Shown here piece by piece: positions 50,101-59,333 of a DNA stretch of 64,000 nt. Position 1 is the stretch's first letter. Each line of letters starts with the position of its first letter. The notes beneath the pieces were generated by a model that made no database searches, was not told the DNA's origin, and saw only the letters and a program-made list of their open reading frames with translations. Both the position numbers and the translations under genes were made by a program. Source of the DNA: Symbiodinium natans (taxonomy: Eukaryota > Sar > Dinophyceae > Suessiales > Symbiodiniaceae); NCBI GenBank assembly GCA_905221605.1, contig CAJNDS010000533.1:1-64000 (forward strand), given 5' to 3'.

Positions 50101-50700
50101 AGCGACCTCCGCCAACTTCTTCCAAGCAAGCGAGAGCTTGCTCCAATACGTAAAGCCCACGCACGGAAACAGCAAGCGGGCCTTGTTGATGAGAATGTAA
50201 ACTGCCGCAATGATGTCCTGAAGCTGTTAGAGAATCTCGTGCAATCTTCCTTTTTGCGCAAGGTCTACAAATTGTAAGGATCATTTGGTTGCCACACCCC
50301 GGAAACAAACAGTTGAAACTAACATCATGGACATCTGTTTGACATGGAGCGCATGCTTTTTTGGGGTTGGGGTAATATCTTTGGTATGCATATGTTGGCC
50401 CAGATAGGCCAGCTGTGTTCCACCACGCGGTTTTGAAGCATAACTGCAGGCTAGCATAATGGCATCGCGGCAATCAGCCAATGCACCCTGGCCTGTGGCT
50501 GCACATGCATCAGCAGCCGAAACAAGTTGCTCAGGATGACCTCAGAGGTGCAAACGATGCGAGTACGAAGCGGTTTGCAAACTTCATCTTCATTCAGTCT
50601 CTGCGGACATGATACAGTCATCGTCTTGCGCGAACCCTTGCCGCTTCCTTTCAGCTCCTTGAAGCATTGCACTGGCAATGCAGAACTTGCAAACATGGCA
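33565..50700 (-). CDS. LIG1: ATP-dependent DNA ligase I (about 30 exons, with another gene nested inside)
   Basis: Replicative ligase: adenylates itself on lysine, then seals nicks (Okazaki fragments, repair). Exons read in order: ~50493-50700, 50182-50217, 50027-50106, 49606-49642, 49476-49499, ~45626-45681, 45503-45565, ~45331-45395, 44120-44182, 43642-43665, 43525-43552, 43387-43441, 43221-43251, 43005-43076, 42835-42888, 42737-42760, 41596-41670, 39843-39890, 39662-39721, 39319-39378, 39200-39253, 39093-39128, 38949-39029, 36371-36433, 36263-36316, 36152-36202, ~35998-36037, 35855-35911, 35529-35594, 33565-33675. Signatures in order: [26 protein letters not shown] (DNA-binding domain); VPVKPMLAKPSKG; motif [13 protein letters not shown] with nucleophile Lys at 43034-43032; [115 protein letters not shown]. 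Stop is TAG at 33567-33565. Not resolved: the N-terminal start (a PIP box or targeting signal may lie beyond 50700) and one linker exon between 43666 and 44119. Confidence 0.93.
34620..35180. repeat. Cluster of TTCCGC / GCGGAA words inside a ligase intron
   Basis: Words such as CTTCCGCGGA, CTTCCGCAA and CTTCCGCG recur at about 34626-34665, 34719, 35008-35030 and 35106-35180. Read on the minus strand they give fragments such as GSSLRKL, RLAEASG and LRKVRGSP, a low-complexity pattern rather than a domain. The region lies in the intron 33676-35528. Confidence 0.6.
37014..37275. repeat. Imperfect tandem repeat, about 70-95 bp units
   Basis: GCACCATG occurs at about 37017, 37087 and 37163. It alternates with CACGTTGAG-like words followed by TTTTC at 37061, 37133 and 37226. 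The repeat is intronic in the ligase gene. Confidence 0.6.
37709..37735. repeat. Poly(A) run of about 27 nt
   Basis: An uninterrupted A tract on the plus strand within the large ligase intron, preceded by a short poly(C). It could be a retroposition relic, but no body of an element was recognised. Confidence 0.85.
38588..38750. repeat. 8-bp tandem repeat (AAAAATCC)n
   Basis: The right half is nearly perfect (about a dozen copies). The left half has variants such as AAAAACCC and AAAGACCC. It is open in all frames and gives NPKIQKSK-type or FWIFGFLD-type peptides. It lies in the ligase intron 36434-38948. Confidence 0.95.
40020..40048. repeat. C-rich homopolymer run in a ligase intron
   Basis: About 27 of 29 nt are C. 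Similar runs occur at about 41098-41111 and 22156-22171. Confidence 0.85.
40510..41040. repeat. Imperfect direct duplication, period about 390 bp, in a ligase intron
   Basis: CCAATTGCTTTCCCCTTCGCAGAA near 40533 pairs with CCAATTGCTTGCTCCTTCGCAGAA near 40919, and the following TTTTGCTTTCCCCTCCGCAAC near 40591 pairs with TTTTGCTTCCTCTGCGGAAC near 40984; only parts are identical. Words like CTCTGGATT and GGAACCAAAAC also recur. The intron is 39891-41595. Confidence 0.6.
42737..42760 (-). other. LIG1: 24-nt microexon of DNA ligase I (VVKQSLAE)
   Basis: It is bounded by GAAAG|GTGGTC and GCAGAG|GAGCTG. It encodes eight residues that fill exactly the gap between ..EKYPDVIE and [10 protein letters not shown]. 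The downstream intron (41671-42736) starts GA and the upstream one (42761-42834) starts GC. Similar 24-nt exons lie at 43642-43665 (AFSELPNF) and 49476-49499 (DLGEVALQ). Confidence 0.75.
46157..48975 (-). CDS. Membrane acyltransferase of the DGAT2-like / phytyl-ester-synthase family, nested in a ligase intron
   Basis: Exons: 47995-48975, 47860-47891, 47678-47784, 47452-47553, about 47200-47339, a tentative one ending at 46674, 46361-46468 and 46157-46276. The start is placed at ATG 48975; the frame is open upstream to a TAA, so an earlier exon is possible. The N-terminal half has hydrophobic segments ([44 protein letters not shown]). The acyltransferase fold follows: [13 protein letters not shown] (NH...D block) then [48 protein letters not shown] (PGG..E block), [39 protein letters not shown], and a C-terminal SDPDRF tail. 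By family it moves an acyl group from acyl-CoA (or a related donor) to diacylglycerol or phytol; the substrate cannot be told. Introns start GC, GC, GA, GC, then GT and GC. The exon containing [10 protein letters not shown] and the end of exon 5 are uncertain. Confidence 0.86.
47026..47105. repeat. Pure poly(C) tract of 80 nt
   Basis: Eighty consecutive C on the plus strand (poly(G) in the transcript). It lies within the intron between acyltransferase exons 5 and 6. It produces artefactual poly-Gly and poly-Pro frames. Confidence 0.95.
49476..50700 (-). CDS. LIG1: DNA ligase I, 5' block: N-terminal part of the DNA-binding domain
   Basis: Five exons precede the intron that hosts the acyltransferase. 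The first (about 50493-50700) ends [19 protein letters not shown] at a CAG|GC donor. The next gives [12 protein letters not shown]. The exon at 50027-50106 gives [14 protein letters not shown] and [12 protein letters not shown]. The 37-nt exon at 49606-49642 completes an Arg codon and gives [12 protein letters not shown]. The 24-nt exon at 49476-49499 gives DLGEVALQ. Together they rebuild the LIG1 order AVY..N..AP.YE..ELG.GDS..IKA....G.....I......GDLGEVA. The missing continuation ([15 protein letters not shown]) lies 3.8 kb away on the far side of the nested gene. The 5' limit of the first exon is approximate. Confidence 0.85.
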
Positions 50701-52613
50701 CGGACCACGGAAGTTCGCGTCCTCTATCTCCAGCAAGGCTCCCGAAAGCAAGGAGAAGCTGACCGGCTTCCCAACAGGGAACCTGCCACGAGCTCGGCTT
50801 CAGGAACCCTCGCATCACATGCATCACATGCAGGAGCAGCTCTGCTTCTCGAAGCTTGGGATCGAAAGCCGGACATTGTAACTCCTGTTTCAGTACAGGA
50901 AGAAGATTGGCTCCATCGGGACAGCTAGAAGAAGAAGGTGCAGGGCATCCTTCGCGTCCTTGCCAGCGGATCCGCCATGCCAGAGCGACCATGGACCGGT
51001 TTCCTCAACGCAACTCGAGCACATTCAAAATTTAACCATAATGCAGCTTATATACACAAAAACAAAAATCACAAACAAGACATGTTTTCAACTCATCTAT
51101 ATCTATGTCTAAGTAAACTGATATCCATTTTTGTGCTTATGCTCCATGAGACATTGTTGTTCTATTCGTACATACTCGTGCTCATGACGGATTCGCTAGG
51201 ACATTCACTTTCGTTCCCGCTCGTCTGATATTGATGCATTCACAATCCGTATGTCTGATCAAGGGTGGAGCTGCAGCCCATGTCGCCTGCAGCTCTCATT
51301 TCCACCGACCCTCAGACCAAATTTCACGTCTCAGACGTCACGGGTGGGAGTGGTGGGTTTTCGAAAAGATCTCGGGCCACAATGCTACGCGACCGTGGCT
51401 TCGATCGACCGGACCCTGCGCACAATTTGTGCTACTCAACAAAAAAGCCAGCCTCACACTGTCTGCAGGTCAAACTATACGCACAGTATTCAGACACAGG
51501 TAACTTTGAATTCTGCAAGCCAGGATTGAAAATCATCCTCAGGATTGAGCTTCAGTCTGGTCCCGGATCGATGAGGTTCAAGAGTCCAGGAAGTTTTGAG
51601 ATCATGGATCCCGGCACCCCGGGCCCGCAACCTTTGCATAAACGCATGCTCGCCGCTGGTGTATAGCTGATTGCTAAACCGCCGATCACACCTGCAAGCC
51701 ATCAGACTAGCCCCCCGCCACTCCGCTGGCCCGCCAATCCAAGCGCAGGTCCCAAAAGTGCCTCGAAATTTGGGGGCTTCCCTCCACACCCCATGGCCCG
51801 GTTTAATCAAAACGCGCCGAATCTCAATTGTCCTGCTCTGGTGCTTGGGGTACTTTTGATTTGATGCATGTTTGCTTCTACACACACCTAGGAACAATCC
51901 AGAAGAATGCCGCGGATACTCAAATCAGCATTCTGGGTTTCGACAATCCAAGAATGCTGAGCACTATGAAACAGAATTCTTAGGTCCCACCGAGAAAATT
52001 GAGAAAAACACATATTAGGAAACAAAGAAAAGGACATCATAGTCATAGTCATAAAAGCCTGAACAGTATTGGACAATGCTCATGACATGAACCGCCAAGA
52101 AGTCGAAAACGACAAAGACCAGAAGGGGGCACTGCGTATGTACGTACGTATGTACACATGTATGTACACATGTATGTACGCATGTATGTACGCGAGTATG
52201 TACGCGAGTATGATGTGGGTATATGTATACTATACCGAGATACAGAAGAAGCTGGCGCCGCTTAAGGCCACAGGAATGGCTTCCAGCTTCGTCCGAAACA
52301 AACAGTTTCCACACCAACTATGAGGCCAGCACTCCCGAGTGAAGTGTCACCTCTGGTACCTTCCTGGGTGCATCCAAGCTGGGTTTCAAGAAGAACTCAA
52401 CTCACCATCTTGGCGCCCGGCTCCAGCACTTTCTCAGGCCTCAGGCGAAACTTCACATCTGCTTCTTCCCTGCTTGCGAAACCTCAAGGATGTTTTGGCC
52501 CCTGCTTGGTCGGAGTCGTTTGGGCCACGCCCTTTTCCAGCCGCCTCCGCCTAGGGAGAAGTAGCACTGTGTACTATGCAGCACTGGGTCTCGTGATTCT
52601 TGCATCGCTTCTT
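50701..52613. other. Region without a firm gene; may hold the first ligase exon(s)
   Basis: A minus frame at about 50651-50992 (contains CPAFDPKLREAELLLHVMHV) could be an upstream ligase exon or intron. A plus frame at 51265-51666 has no domain. A GTAC/ATGT tetranucleotide tract lies at about 52136-52215. Confidence 0.35.
52136..52215. repeat. (GTAC/ATGT)n microsatellite
   Basis: Tetranucleotide-like alternation of TATGTACG and TATGTACA. It yields the repetitive MYVRMYTCMYTC-like frame. Confidence 0.85.
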
Positions 52614-53730
52614 TCAGACTTCTTCAAGTGAGCGAGGGCTCGGCTTGGCGGGAGCTTCTGGAGTGCCATCTGCCTCAACTGCACACGCGCCAAGCCCAGT
52701 CTTCACACGCAGCGTGCCTTCCTCCGCTCCCAGGTTTGATAAGTCTGCCGCGCCATTCGTGGCCACTTGACTTTGCTTGCTGGCAAGCGAGAGACGGATG
52801 ACATGAAGCTGGCTGCTGTTCAACAAAGTGGCACTCGGTTTGCTTTCCGGGCTTCTTCAATTTCCACTAGTTTGTTGGCTCAGGCACAGAGTTGTACTTT
52901 TGTCAGGGCGGGAGTCTGACACTGCCCATCCTTCCGTAGGCTCAGGCTTTAAGGGCCTGGCTTCAACCCTGGACGACATGAAAGCTTCAGGCCCACAGGC
53001 GAGGAAGCTTTGAGGCGAGTCTGATAGGCAGCCCACGGGCCACCGTGGTTCATTTTTGCAAGCTTGCTCGGACAGCCGAGGAAGGCGAAGCATGCCCAGG
53101 CCGCCCCTTCAGGAAAGCAAGATTTCAAGCCCAAAGGCTTTTGCCTGAAGGCTTCAGGTCCACAGGTCCACAGGACCAATGCCTCATACGGGATCTTGGC
53201 CCTTACGGCATTTCAGGCAATCAGTATTGTGTGAGCTGTTGAGATGATGCTGCAACCGGAATCTTGCGGATGCCTGTCCACATCTCCATCTCCGACTTGC
53301 ACGTCGCTGTCGGACTTCATGGTTTCCATGGCACCACGCATTTGCCGTGCATTGACCTTTCGGATCCTTGCTGCGGCAAGGTGGAGACGCCGCACAGGAG
53401 GCCGAGAAGCAGCTGGCCAAATTCGAAGCCACGCCCAGGTGGAGGCACAAACATGACGAGCGATTTCTGTGATGCTACCTTTGTACACACCTTTGGATTG
53501 TAAGCCGAGAAGAAACTCCTACAAACAGACAGCACATTCATACCCTGCCTGGGCGGTGTTGTCAGTGTATCGCCTTTCTCCTCGCACAGCTCTCAACAAT
53601 GACAGCTGATGAGTCACCTTCACAGAAACAAAGGTCAGGCTGTCAGGCCTTTCGTGCGAAGGCGGCTTCGAGACTGCCTTTTCTAGGAGCCATTCTACCT
53701 GGGCAGCACAAAGGTCCATGGTCCAACATG
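52614..53730 (-). CDS. Possible multi-exon gene of unknown function
   Basis: Minus-strand coding-like pieces in order: CAAQVEWLLEKAVSKPPSHE (about 53.7 kb), SLVMFVPPPGRGFEFGQ (about 53.45 kb, ending at a CAG), QMRGAMETMKSDSDVQVGDG (about 53.3 kb) and SQVATNGAADLSNLGAEEG running to a stop at 52614. The frame changes fall next to AG/GC words compatible with introns of the local type. No family is recognised and junctions are not resolved. Confidence 0.3.
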
Positions 53731-55980
53731 GTCCAACATCCTACAGCATCGGTCAACAAAGTGCTGGACGTGTCAGGAACCCTTTGCGCGCTGTGCACGA
53801 GCTGGTGCTGACGGGCTGGTTTCATTCCATTCCTCTAGCTCGAAGTTCCAACCGCCACCACCAGTGTCGGACAGAGAAGCGTTGCCAGATGCTGCCGGTG
53901 CTTAGAGTCTGTCTTCTTCCCATTGACAAAAGGAGGGAACCTTCTGTCCATTTGCATTCTCCCCCATGATAACCCTGGACTAGTCAGACCTAGACGGATT
54001 CATGTCATGATTGAAGAACCGGAAGCTAAGGCAGCGCACCATGCAGCCAAGTAGCACTATGCCTTTTCCCTGTCCAGGTAGGCGCACGCGCGCGCGCCCA
54101 GATAAAGCAGTGAGCCAAATACTTCAGTAGTGCGGCAAGGGTGTGCAACATGAAGGGAAGCTAGGGCTAACCGGGCTGACGGTTAACAAAAACGGAAGCA
54201 CGAAGTGCGGGGCTTTATGAACTTCAGGCCCTTCAGGGTGGCAGGCAGCCTGTTGCAATGCCCACCCGCCAGAGTTTGCCCTAGTTGGGCCTGTGCGCCC
54301 CTCTTGTTGCCTGGATTGTCCATCTGGGACCATTGAAACATTGAAACGAAAAAAGACAGCTAATCCATGCGATGGTATCAATGATTCCCACACCCCCATC
54401 CGACCAACATGGTGTCAAGGGATGCCCGGCCATCCCTTGATGACCTCCGTGTTCTGATTCAGGGGCACATTAGTGAAGAGAGCCAACATTTGCAGACGCA
54501 ACATGACGCAACTCTGGCATCTCGGCGCCAGCAGGACCTCAAACAGCTGATTGCACCAGAAGCCTCCGGCATGTCGATGGCCTTGAAGTGAGCGGTTGGA
54601 GACCCGCCTATCAACAATGGCTCAGCTGCTCGTCAGACAAGACTTGCCACATCGCATTCCATTCCGGACCTTGCTTTGAAGACGTCACATCACATCTCAT
54701 GGCCGATGTCTTCCTCCAGGATGATCGTCCTTCCTTCAATAAGCTTGAAGCTGCAAACCTGGATTCCATGCACAAAAGGTGGCCCTGCCTGGAGGCCAAC
54801 ATTCGGTCACCGCAGCATACCAGCAGACGTGTTTGGGCAAAAGTTTGACGAGTGGGTGAAGAACCTTTTCTATCGACCGTTGGCAGACGTGGAAGTTGTT
54901 TGCTGATACCTGTGTGCAGGTAACAGGGAGGTCATCAAAGGCCTATATTGCCTATAACTTGATGTCTGTGGCTGTTGCGTAGACATCTCTTGAACAAACA
55001 ATGCTGCGTTCACGTCACCCCACATGGTCATTCCGTCAAAAAGCATTGCTTAGAAGGATGTAAAGTCACAGATGGCACGCGATTTTGCGATGAGCCGTGA
55101 ACCACGATCCGCAGTCCCACGTCAGCTTTGCTCATCCTGTCCGGCGCTGAGGGCATGACCTGGCAGTGCGGCTTTTGCCTTCTTGCATATTCGCAAGCTC
55201 TCTGCGTTCGGAAACTGGCTGAGACCAAGGCAGTACACCGACAAGTTGTCTGAAAAGTTTTTGCCCGTCTTTGGACATATCGAAGGGTGCTCCTCACAGT
55301 CGCGAAAACATTACCTCTGGGGCTTGTGAAATGATGCGATAAAAAAACCATTCTGTGTCGATGCGTGGTACAATAGCTTGCTGAGGGAAAATGCATGTGA
55401 CAATGTGACAGTGGCTTCACCTCATACCCAATGAAAACATGATCTTGCTGTTGGACGTCGGACCCGCCCAACAGCATAAGTAGACTTAGTAGTGAAGCAG
55501 GTCGTTCTGTATAACTGAATTGCTCTTCTCAGGCAACCGAGAATCCGCACCATGGTTTTGTGTTCAGGGGTGCTAAAGCCATGGCCAATAGAGGTTGCCA
55601 TGTGATTCCACACTCTGAAGTTTTCAAGGTTCGTGAGCAATCGTGATCTGGAAAGTGGACTCGACTTTCCCGGCGACGGGCGGGTCGGAAAAACGACTCG
55701 AAAAAAGATGGACCGAGTCAGAAAACGAAAGAGACCGAGTCAGAAAACCGGCCGCGAGAAAGAAAACGGGAAAAAAAGAAACACAAAAGCCCGAGTCAAC
55801 CTTAAACCCTGAAACGAAGATATACAAAGGTACCATTGTAAAGATGAACAGGTTTATACATAATATCCGCCGAGCCTCCTGCAGGGGGAGGCATTTGTGA
55901 AAAACTGTTGAGTCTTCAGAGTTTAAAACAGAGTCTTCAGAGTGTAAAATCCACACCGCCCCACCGCCCCACCGCCCCAC
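53731..55980. other. Region without a supportable gene
   Basis: Plus frames at 54409-54591 and 54760-54906 (contains FGQKFDEWVKNLFYRPLADV) are mildly coding-like but isolated and opposite to all other genes. Nothing else was seen. Confidence 0.35.
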
Positions 55981-55984
55981 TTGC

Positions 55985-56550
55985 AGCGTATTCAAAGTAT
56001 TTCAAGGGCTCCGACGCAGGCACAACCCACACCGCCCCACTGCCCATATGACTCTTAACCCCCCCGCGGACTCAGCGTATTCAGGGTATTTCAAGGGCTC
56101 CGACGCATGCTCAACCGCCCCACCGCCCCACCGCCCCACCGCCCCACCGCCCCACCGCCCCACCGCCCCACCGCGCCACCGCGCCACCGCCCCACCGCCC
56201 CACCGCCCACATGACCCCTCAGGCCCACACCGCCCCATTGCCTATATGACTCTCAACCCCCCCCCCCCGGACTCAGTGCATTCAGAGTATTTCAAGGGTT
56301 CAGAGTTTTTCAAGGGCTCCGACGCATGCCCAACCCACACCGCCCCCACTGCCCACATGACCCCTCCCCCCCGCTCTTGCTTACCCCCACTTGCTGCCCA
56401 ACCCACATGCACCCGTTGCCCACGTGACTCCCCCCCCGCCGGACTCAGCGTATTCAGAGTATTTCAAGGTCTCCGACGCATGCCCAACCCACACCGACAC
56501 ACCGGCCCGCTGGTCACATGACCCCTCCCCGGGCTCCGTTCCTCGCCCTA
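55985..56550. repeat. GC-rich satellite: about 80-bp unit repeated, with an internal (CCGCCCCA)n block
   Basis: The unit CTCAGCGTATTCAGAGTATT followed by TCAAGGGCTCCGACGCATGC recurs at about 55985, 56068, 56271 and 56449. Each is followed by CACCGCCCCACTGCCCA..TGAC-type sequence. Between them, 56113-56205 is a tandem CCGCCCCA array. C-rich runs continue to 56935. Confidence 0.85.
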
Positions 56551-56952
56551 TAAGCCCCCAGGCCCCCCCCCCCCTCCCCCTGGAGCCCCTCTTCCGGAAA
56601 TAGTGACGCCGCTGATGCTCATGATGCTCGCCGCGCCCCCCCAAATGGCGTTTCCTGCTTTGGAATGTTTTTGAAGGTGCTCGCGTCCCCGCCCCATGTG
56701 GGCGGTGGGGTCGGGATGCCTCTGTCGTTGGAGGTTGCCTTTTTTCCGGCTCGTGCGGCTTGTCTTGTCCGCGCCGCACGCGGGCGGGGCTTTGCCCCTC
56801 AAAATAAAGCTGAGATACACATGATGCCGACCCGCCCCCCCCCACACCACCCCCACCCCCCACGCCCCACCCCCACCCCCCACTCCCCACCCCCCACCCC
56901 ACCCCCCCGCGTAGCAATGGTTCTCCCCCCCCCGTGACGTGGTGGGGTTGAG

Positions 56953-57500
56953 TTTAGGGTCTAAGGTTTAGGGTCCCCCGGGGGGGGGTACACCGTGGGG
57001 GGAGGGGGGGGGTTACGGCCCCTCGTAAAAACCTTAAACTTTCTGTAAAAACTATACGCTGTAAAACCCTACTCCCTGAAGCCCTACGTCCTACAACCCT
57101 AAAACAACACCAGAGCTGTAAACCAGAAGCCCTGAACCCTATACCCGAAAACCGCCCAACAGCCACACCAGAGAGGGGGGGGGGTACTCAGGTACTTGAT
57201 CATGAGCGTAAACCCTACAACGTAAACCCTAAAACCCTAAAACCCTCAAGGCCTCAAACGCTAAAACCCTACCACCCTAAAACCCTAAACCCTAAAAAAC
57301 TCACCCCTACAACCCCAAATTCCAAAATCCCTGGAACCCTAAGCCCCAAACCCTAGAAACAAACCCACAGCCGCACCACAGGGGCAACCCCTGCAACACT
57401 AAACGCTAATACCCTGAAGTTTGCCAAACCTCCAAAACCCTCGGCCCTAAACCCTAAAACCCGAATTCCCTCAAACCCTAAAAAAACCCTGCCACCCTAT
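56953..57500. repeat. Degenerate telomere-like (CCCTAAA)n block
   Basis: AAACCCTAAAACCCTAAA-type words are repeated with many changes, mixed with poly(G)/poly(C) runs. The motif matches the plant/dinoflagellate TTTAGGG class. It is internal and degenerate, so it is interstitial rather than an active telomere. A second block lies at 58125-58345. Confidence 0.8.
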
Positions 57501-58124
57501 AACGTATAACCCTCACCCAGGTTCTCTTTAAGCTGGTTGGGCGGTGTAAAGAAGCCGCTGAATATTCAGAACCAAATGTGCCCCGGGAGTTTAATCCTCT
57601 TTGTGGACGTCGACAAAGTGTGTATAGGGCCGAGTTGGTAGCTGTCATTGTAGCTGCCAAGCTTGCTAAATCGGCAGTGGTTAAAGGTGTGGTTCGTTTG
57701 CAGCATTTTGAATTGGCACACAAATCCTGGATACACCGCAAGATCGTGATCTCTGGTTTGGGCTATGGGGCCTATTTAAAAACGGTTTTCTAGTATGCTG
57801 GGTGAAAGCCAATCGAAGGCTGTGTGATTCTACCGGATTTCATAACCTCTGGTGCATCTGGCAGAATAGTATGGCTGATTCTGGCGTCGGTTGCAGCGTA
57901 TTCATGTCCAGCTGAAGTTGCATCGGCGCAAGCTCCTTTCGAAGCTTCCGTACGATCAATGCGGGCTATCCGCTCTGCTTCCAGCGAACTCGTGAGGGAA
58001 CTTTGGGACTTTTATGAAGGCTGTTGAGTATTTCTATTTTTCTCATTCCATCTCCGAATGCTCGCTCAATTCAAAATTGAGGCTGTCTCACGAGTGATCT
58101 GGAACAGTTCTCATTGCCAATCGC

Positions 58125-58345
58125 ACGCCTAACCCCTAACCCGTAAAACTCTAAAACCCTAAGCCTAAACCCCTGAATCCTAAAACCATAGACCCTAAAA
58201 CCCTACAACCCTTTGCCCTAAACCCTAAAACCAAAAACCCCAAACCCTAAACCATAAACCCTTCATATACATTTGAAGTTATTGCTAGTTACTAACAAAC
58301 CCTAAGGCTTAAAGGCCTAAACCCCAAAAACCCTAAGCCCTGAAA
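58125..58345. repeat. Second degenerate telomere-like (CCCTAAA)n block
   Basis: Words such as AACCCTAAGCCTAAACCCC and AAACCCTAAACCATAAACCC fill about 220 bp. Same orientation as the block at 56953-57500. Confidence 0.8.
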
Positions 58346-58384
58346 CCCAATTATTTTACTTCGAACATCCCCACCCTCTCTTGA

Positions 58385-58690
58385 TAGAGATACTCTGGGG
58401 TTGGGCACTCCGGGGAGACTCTGGGGCTGGGCACTCCGGGGGTTGGGCACTCCAGCAGGGAGACTCTGGGAGACTCTGGGGTTGGGCACTCCGGAGACAC
58501 TGGGGTTGGGCACTCGGAGACTCTGGAGTTGGGCACTCCAGGGAGACTCTGGGGTTGGGCACTCCAAGAACACTCTAGAGTTGGGCACTCCAGGGACACT
58601 TTGGGGTTGGGCACTCCAGGGATGAGCGAGGAGTAGACTGGGCGAGGAGAAGAGTTCCGGGCGAGGAGAAGAGCTCCGGGCGAGGAGAAG
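58385..58690. repeat. G-rich minisatellite, about 25-bp unit (GGGTTGGGCACTCC...GACTCT)
   Basis: About ten imperfect copies of GGGTTGGGCACTCC with AGGGAGACTCTG-type spacers lie over 58385-58622. Next comes a 20-bp unit (GGGCGAGGAGAAGAGCTCC) repeated three times to about 58690. All overlapping frames are low complexity. Confidence 0.9.
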
Positions 58691-58961
58691 GGTTGAGCTT
58701 AAAATCGAACAACCCCACACCGAGGGTGGGGAAAAACCCTACCTAAAAATCAACCCACAACCACACCACAGAGGGGGGCCTGCCAGGGCGCAACCAGAAA
58801 CATCGTCAGGGATTTTGTTTGTGGTCAGTTCGGGGGGCCACTGCGTTTTCGACTCAAGGCTACTCGGTTTTCGACTCATCACACCTGGGTACATGAACTT
58901 GTACACAATGACCCTTAACTGCATACACTTGTATTAATGCCCCTCATGCCTCAAGGCAACA

Positions 58962-59333
58962 TCAAACACTTCCGGTTCCATCCTCGGTCTGTGGCCCCTC
59001 ATCTGGAAATCCGGACATCCCTACATTGTCCCTACATGCAACTTCGGAAGACAAGCTCATAGAAGCTCTACATCCCAAAACTGGCAGATGTGCCGTCGAG
59101 AGTCGAAAGCACTTTTGCGTCGAAGCGCGTCGCGCTCTCGGGCTGCACAGTCCGCCGAAAATTGGGCTGGCGCACCCCTCCCCGGCGGACTGACCGGCGG
59201 CTCGTTGGGTTGGTGGTGGGCGGAAAAGCCCACAAAACGGGTGGCTTGGAGCGAGGAATGCTTCGGCGGTCGTCGCTCTACTTGTGCCTGCACACATGAA
59301 AACTGCAGAAAGCACTTTTGCAACGAAGCGCAT
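58962..59333 (-). CDS. First exon of a possible plastid-targeted protein
   Basis: ATG at 59333 opens a frame beginning MRFVAKVLSAVFMCAG, a hydrophobic signal-peptide-like start. It is followed by TTAEAFLAPSHPF: a Phe directly after a small-residue cleavage context, as in bipartite presequences of secondary plastids (ASAF-type motif). An Arg/Ser/Ala-rich transit-like segment follows. The frame stays open to 58962, but the exon probably ends earlier, near about 59030 where GT words occur. Later exons were not found; minisatellite and telomere-like DNA lie downstream. The mature product is unknown. The frame is also open upstream of the ATG, so the targeting reading is inference. Confidence 0.4.
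   Translation of the reverse strand: MRFVAKVLSAVFMCAGTSRATTAEAFLAPSHPFCGLFRPPPTQRAAGQSAGEGCASPIFGGLCSPRARRASTQKCFRLSTAHLPVLGCRASMSLSSEVACRDNVGMSGFPDEGPQTEDGTGSV

Noticed and set aside
56953-58345. A true chromosome end
   Set aside because: The CCCTAAA units are degenerate, interrupted and followed by more gene-bearing sequence, so they are interstitial.
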